From Eupeodes corollae (taxonomy: Eukaryota > Arthropoda > Insecta > Diptera > Syrphidae): a stretch of DNA of 64,000 nucleotides. The notes beneath the pieces were generated by a model. That model had not been told where the DNA came from and searched no databases. It was given only the letters and a program-made list of their open reading frames with translations. The DNA lies in the NCBI RefSeq assembly GCF_945859685.1, contig NC_079147.1:106003525-106067524 (forward strand). Direction: 5' to 3'. Positions 60,641 to 64,000 of the stretch are shown here, piece after piece. Each line of letters starts with the position of its first letter. Position 1 is the first letter of the stretch. A program made the position numbers and the translations under genes.

Positions 60641-62071
60641 AAAAAAAAGAGGCTGGGATGCGCCCCACACTGATAACTTCCCATCCCGTCTGTCGATTTG
60701 TCTTGCTTATAAGTTTGTCTATATGTACCCGTATAAATTTTTACCAAATTTTCGTACTATTTTATGTAGATTTAATTTTTTATGAAAAAACGGACTGTTG
60801 GATTTTTATATAAAAAATAACTGAATATCGAAAACAATATATCTGTGAAATAAAATAAGTTTGAAGCCAATATTTCAAAGTTTTGAAATGCTATTTGAGT
60901 CGAAAATCAATTTTTACCAACTATTATACGTTTTTTTTTTAGGTTTTTATTTTTTGTAAAAAAAACTCTCGATTCGATTTTTCTCTAAATTTGTCCTAAT
61001 GTTGAAAACAATATTTCTTATAAGTAAAAATTAGTCAGAAGCTTTTATATAATATTATTGAAAAGATATTTGAGTCGAAAATCATTTTTTACCAACTTTC
61101 GTTATTTTTTTACGGTTTTCAATTTTTTGTAAAAAAAAACTGTCTATTCGATTTTTTTCAAAATGTTACTGAATGTTGAAAACAATAGTTTTTGAAAGAT
61201 AAAAGTAAATTAAAGTCAATATCTAAAAGTTTTAAAAAGATATTTGAGTCGAAAATCAATTTTTACCAATTTTTATTAATTTTTTTTGTAGGTTTTTATT
61301 TTTTGTAAAAAAAAAACTGTCAGTTCGATTTTTCTCAAGATTTTTCGTAATATTAAAAATAATATTTCATATAAGTTAAAATAAGTTTAAAGCCTAAATT
61401 TCAAGTTTTTGAAAAGATATTTGACCCGATGTTCAATTTTTACTAACTTTGAGTAATGTTTTTTTTTAGATTTTTATTTTTTATAAAAAAAACTGCCTAT
61501 TAGATTTTTTTAAAAATTTTGTACGATGTCAAAAACATTATTCTTCGTTGCACAAAATTGTTTTGGAGATGAAATCATATTTTAGTCGTAAAATTTTGGA
61601 GGTGAACATTTTTTTTTAGTTTTTTTGATTTATAAAAAAACCTTTACATGGATTTATTTCAAAAAATATACTTGTTTGATATCACGTTACAATATATTAT
61701 ATAAAATTTAATTCAAGTCTCTACCGTGTTTGGTCCTTAAGAAAATTTACGGTTAACCAAAATTTTCACCTTTTTTTCATACTGCTATGGTAAAAAAACC
61801 ACCCACGTAATTTTCTTGAGAGCCCTTTCTGCATCTTTCTGCCTTATTATCTGTATAACAAAATTTATTTGAAGTCGATATCTCTTCTGGTTCTTGAGCT
61901 ATGGAGGACCAAAAAAACGTCGCGAACGTACAAACGTACGTACACACGCACGCTCAGACATCTTTCTAAAAATCTTTTATTTCGACTCTAGGACCTTGAA
62001 ACGTCGAGAAATGTCAAAATTTTCAATTTGACAAATCGGACCCATTACAATAACTTCCTATGGGAAGTTAA
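60641..62071 (-). mobile_element. INE-1/DINE-1-like element, full-length nested minus-strand copy
   Basis: From the 3' end AAAGAGGCTGGGATGCGCCC (60646) to the 5' palindrome AACTTCCtatGGGAAGTTAA (62053-62071), about 1.43 kb. The GTAC block (61920-61950) is short compared with the 20.4-kb copy. It looks younger than the element that surrounds it. Confidence 0.8.
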
Positions 62072-62176
62072 TTAAAAGACACAAATTAATTTCATTTTAA
62101 AGAAAATTTAGTTTTCGACATTGTTTAAAATCCAAAATTCAGGTTTTTCATGAAAATTAAAATCTACAAAGTCCGA

Positions 62177-62236
62177 CAACAAGTGCAAGTCGATAATCCC
62201 TAGTTCTGAACGGACTGTTGTGCCACTTAACTTATT
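62177..62236 (+). mobile_element. SINE tail fragment
   Basis: About 60 bp ending ACGGACTGTTGTGCCACTTAA matches the 3' end of the tRNA-derived SINE family in the opposite orientation to the other three copies. No head and no clear duplication remain. Confidence 0.5.
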
Positions 62237-62482
62237 TTAAAACTCTCCAGAATCTTTACACAAAAAAGGTATTTACTTAAGCCAAAAAAAATCTGAACCT
62301 TAGAAAACAGTTAGTTGACAAATAGGTAAACGATATTTAAAACTGCTAAACAAAATATGCAAAATTAGAAAAAGTTGATATTTAATTCGCGATATCTCGT
62401 GAATAAATACAGGAATTGTCTTCAAAATTATTTCTTTCTGTGCTTAATTTTGTTGTTAATTCAATCGCATCTAGCCTCTTTT

Positions 62483-63029
62483 TAACAATTTAAAATTGAA
62501 AAATGAAAAACAACAATCTAAAGCTTATAGTTTTATTTTTCCAAAATGAGTTAAAGACTATGGATTCAACTTGTCGACGTATAACATCTTTAACAACTTT
62601 GTCTTTATCATTAACAGGACCTGAACATTGGTTCGTCTTTATTTCTTCTCTACGCCACTGGTTTTAATCTTCTATTCTACACCTTCCACTGAGGAAATTG
62701 TTCAGGATTACATTTTTATTCCATGGTTTATAACACTACTTAACGCAAATTGCCAATACCACCACCTGTGGAATTGTCTTATTTCTATAACCTCTCACGA
62801 GTACCCCCAGACAAGCACCAGCCCTTGACATAAATATATTTTTACATTTGCTCTCGATGAAAATGTCAGAAGTTCATAGTTCGATATCGAATAAAAAGCG
62901 AATAAATCAACCCTGTCATGAATTTCTTATAAATTTACAAATGAATTCTCAAATGAGTTTTACACACTTCAATATTAAAATTCTACTTCTATAGGGTTTG
63001 ACTTCTAGTATAAGATATGAAAACAAATA
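62483..63029. other. intron proximal to the receptor exon (copy 2)
   Basis: Counterpart of 41906-42800. Close to the donor it differs from copy 1 by several substitutions and a net 5-bp length change, in sharp contrast to the exon. Confidence 0.6.
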
Positions 63030-63035
63030 ACTTAC
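63030..63035 (-). other. 5' splice donor GTAAGT of receptor exon (copy 2)
   Basis: The same donor and phase as at 42801-42806, directly after codon 297. The splice site is intact. Confidence 0.8.
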
Positions 63036-63926
63036 CGCACATTGAGGCAAATCACCCTCCGGTCGCTTCACCTTCCATCCCAATAACGGTGGTATACATA
63101 TCAATCCCGACATTATCCACACAAATGCAATCATGAGTGCGGCCCTCGCCGGAGTCCTCGACTTCAAATACTCAACCGCCTTCGTAATACTCCAATACCG
63201 ATCTAACGAAATCAAACACAAATTCATTATCGACGCCGTACACAAAAGGACATCCATTGCCGAATGAATATCACACCACCAACTACCAAATATCCAATAA
63301 CCCATCAATTCGTTAGCCAAAGAAAACGGCATTATAATCAACCCCAAAAAGAAATCCGCCACCGCCAATGAGGCTATAAACCAATTCTGGATGTTCTTCA
63401 ACGATTTTTCCGTTGCAATCGCTATTATCACCAACATATTTCCCACCACAATAATAATCATTAGTATCGTAACGATTATCGACGCGATAATAATGTGCGT
63501 CAACGTATAGCCACTTGGATAGGTATCATTATATTGTATCGTGGTCGTTACATTACCGTTAGGCGTATTGTTGTTCGTGAAGAAATAATTACTGTTCGTA
63601 TTGAAGTTGTTGTTGATAAATAGCAGGGTATCGTTGAAGGATAATGTCGTTGTGCCATAAATGGCTGACGACACTGAGGCAGCTGGATCGGTATTTAGTG
63701 ATCCCGATCCAGATTGACTCGAACCGAATGTTGTTGAGATTGTTGAGGCGGCAGCGGCAGCGGTAACAGCGGCATAGGCGTAAGTTGATTGATTGATATT
63801 GATTTGATAGTCCGTTGGACTTGGACTTGACGATGAGAAAATGGCCAAAAAGTCATCGGTACTGATGTTGCCAGTGTTTATGTTGCTGTTGATGTTTGCC
63901 GATGCAAATTGTTGCATGTAATCCAT
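63036..63926 (-). CDS. Octalpha2R: alpha2-adrenergic-like octopamine receptor, first coding exon (copy 2)
   Basis: 297 codons with the same start, domain content and donor as copy 1. There are no indels and only three base differences: 63696 (CTA for CTT, Leu, silent), 63775 (Ser51 to Tyr) and 63879 (ATA for ATC, Ile, silent). All GPCR landmarks are intact: D191, C218, D225, DRY 242-244, W270 and C296. On the minus strand this copy lies upstream of copy 1. In a real tandem arrangement a transcript from here would have to skip or include the copy-1 exon to reach TM5-7. Alternatively it is the allelic version of the same exon on a retained haplotype. Confidence 0.85.
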
Positions 63927-64000
63927 TGTTGAATTTTTATTCTAATTGTGATTTGAGTTGAAATTATGAGTGAGTATAATTTTTTTATTAATTTTTCACG

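Larger units (their letters stand above)
60363..62482 (+). mobile_element. INE-1/DINE-1-like element split by a minus-strand copy
   Basis: The 5' part is 60363-60640 (AACTTCTCATAGGAAGTTTT to AATCGACACGTTTTC). After the nested element the family text resumes at about 62072 (TTTAGTTTTCGACATT, ATTAAAATCTACAA), and it ends GCATCTAGCCTCTTTTT (62466-62482). The GTAC block is nearly lost. It is old and diverged. Confidence 0.6.
55400..64000. repeat. duplicon copy 2 (includes second receptor exon)
   Basis: Same order and orientation as 30700-43772 (anchors listed there), with about 10% noncoding divergence by eye. The best-aligned noncoding parts are 57655-57830, 58490-59030 and 62600-62960. It lacks the 30.87-kb INE-1-like insertion and the (AAAT)n tract, and contains its own insertions at 56.56-57.65 kb and 59.57-59.79 kb. 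The copy continues past the window end. Its contig begins only about 0.4 kb before the homology starts. Confidence 0.85.

Overview
This window is AT-rich, gene-poor animal DNA. I read it as a fly (Diptera). The only host gene is an aminergic GPCR exon of the insect alpha2-adrenergic-like octopamine receptor type. The repeats are dipteran in style: INE-1/DINE-1-like elements, DD41D mariners, jockey- and LOA-like retroposons, and a tRNA-derived SINE. The species cannot be named from the sequence. A 200-N gap (54805-55004) shows that this is a scaffold.

Layout. 1-8 kb: anonymous AT-rich DNA with a SINE, one copy of an unclassified dispersed repeat and a dead mariner. 8.1-11.4 kb: a nested stack, in which a minus-strand INE-1-like element is split by a MITE and by a second, plus-strand INE-1-like element. 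11.4-20.4 kb: two GC-richer islands that could be promoters or untranslated exons, two non-LTR retroposon relics, a second SINE and a second dead mariner. 20.4-30.7 kb: three minus-strand INE-1-like copies, two LINE relics of one clade in opposite orientation, and a 5'-truncated SINE. 30.7-43.8 kb: duplicon copy 1, made of intronic or intergenic DNA (with transposons nested in INE-1-like elements) ending at the receptor exon on the minus strand. 43.8-54.8 kb: sequence upstream of that exon, with a nearly intact DD41D mariner and RTE, hAT, jockey-like and mariner fragments. After the gap, 55.4-64.0 kb is duplicon copy 2. It is colinear with 30.7-43.8 kb, roughly 10% diverged by eye outside the exon, and ends in a second, nearly identical receptor exon.

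How it fits together. The two receptor exons share the start codon, the 297 codons and the GTAAGT donor. They encode the long N-terminus through TM4 and the start of ECL2; TM5-7 is not in the window and should lie to the left (downstream on the minus strand). The exons differ at 3 of 965 aligned bases while adjacent noncoding DNA is much more diverged. This is the most striking signal here: a tandem duplication homogenised by gene conversion, extreme constraint, or a retained haplotype joined at the gap.

The dominant repeat is a ~1.45-kb INE-1/DINE-1-like (Helentron-associated type) element. It has a palindromic 5' end, a GTAC/GTCC-rich block, a ~172-bp internal tandem array and a 3' stem-loop. 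About eleven full or partial copies are present, and most other transposons sit inside one of them. No tRNA, rRNA, CRISPR array, or viral or toxin gene was recognised.
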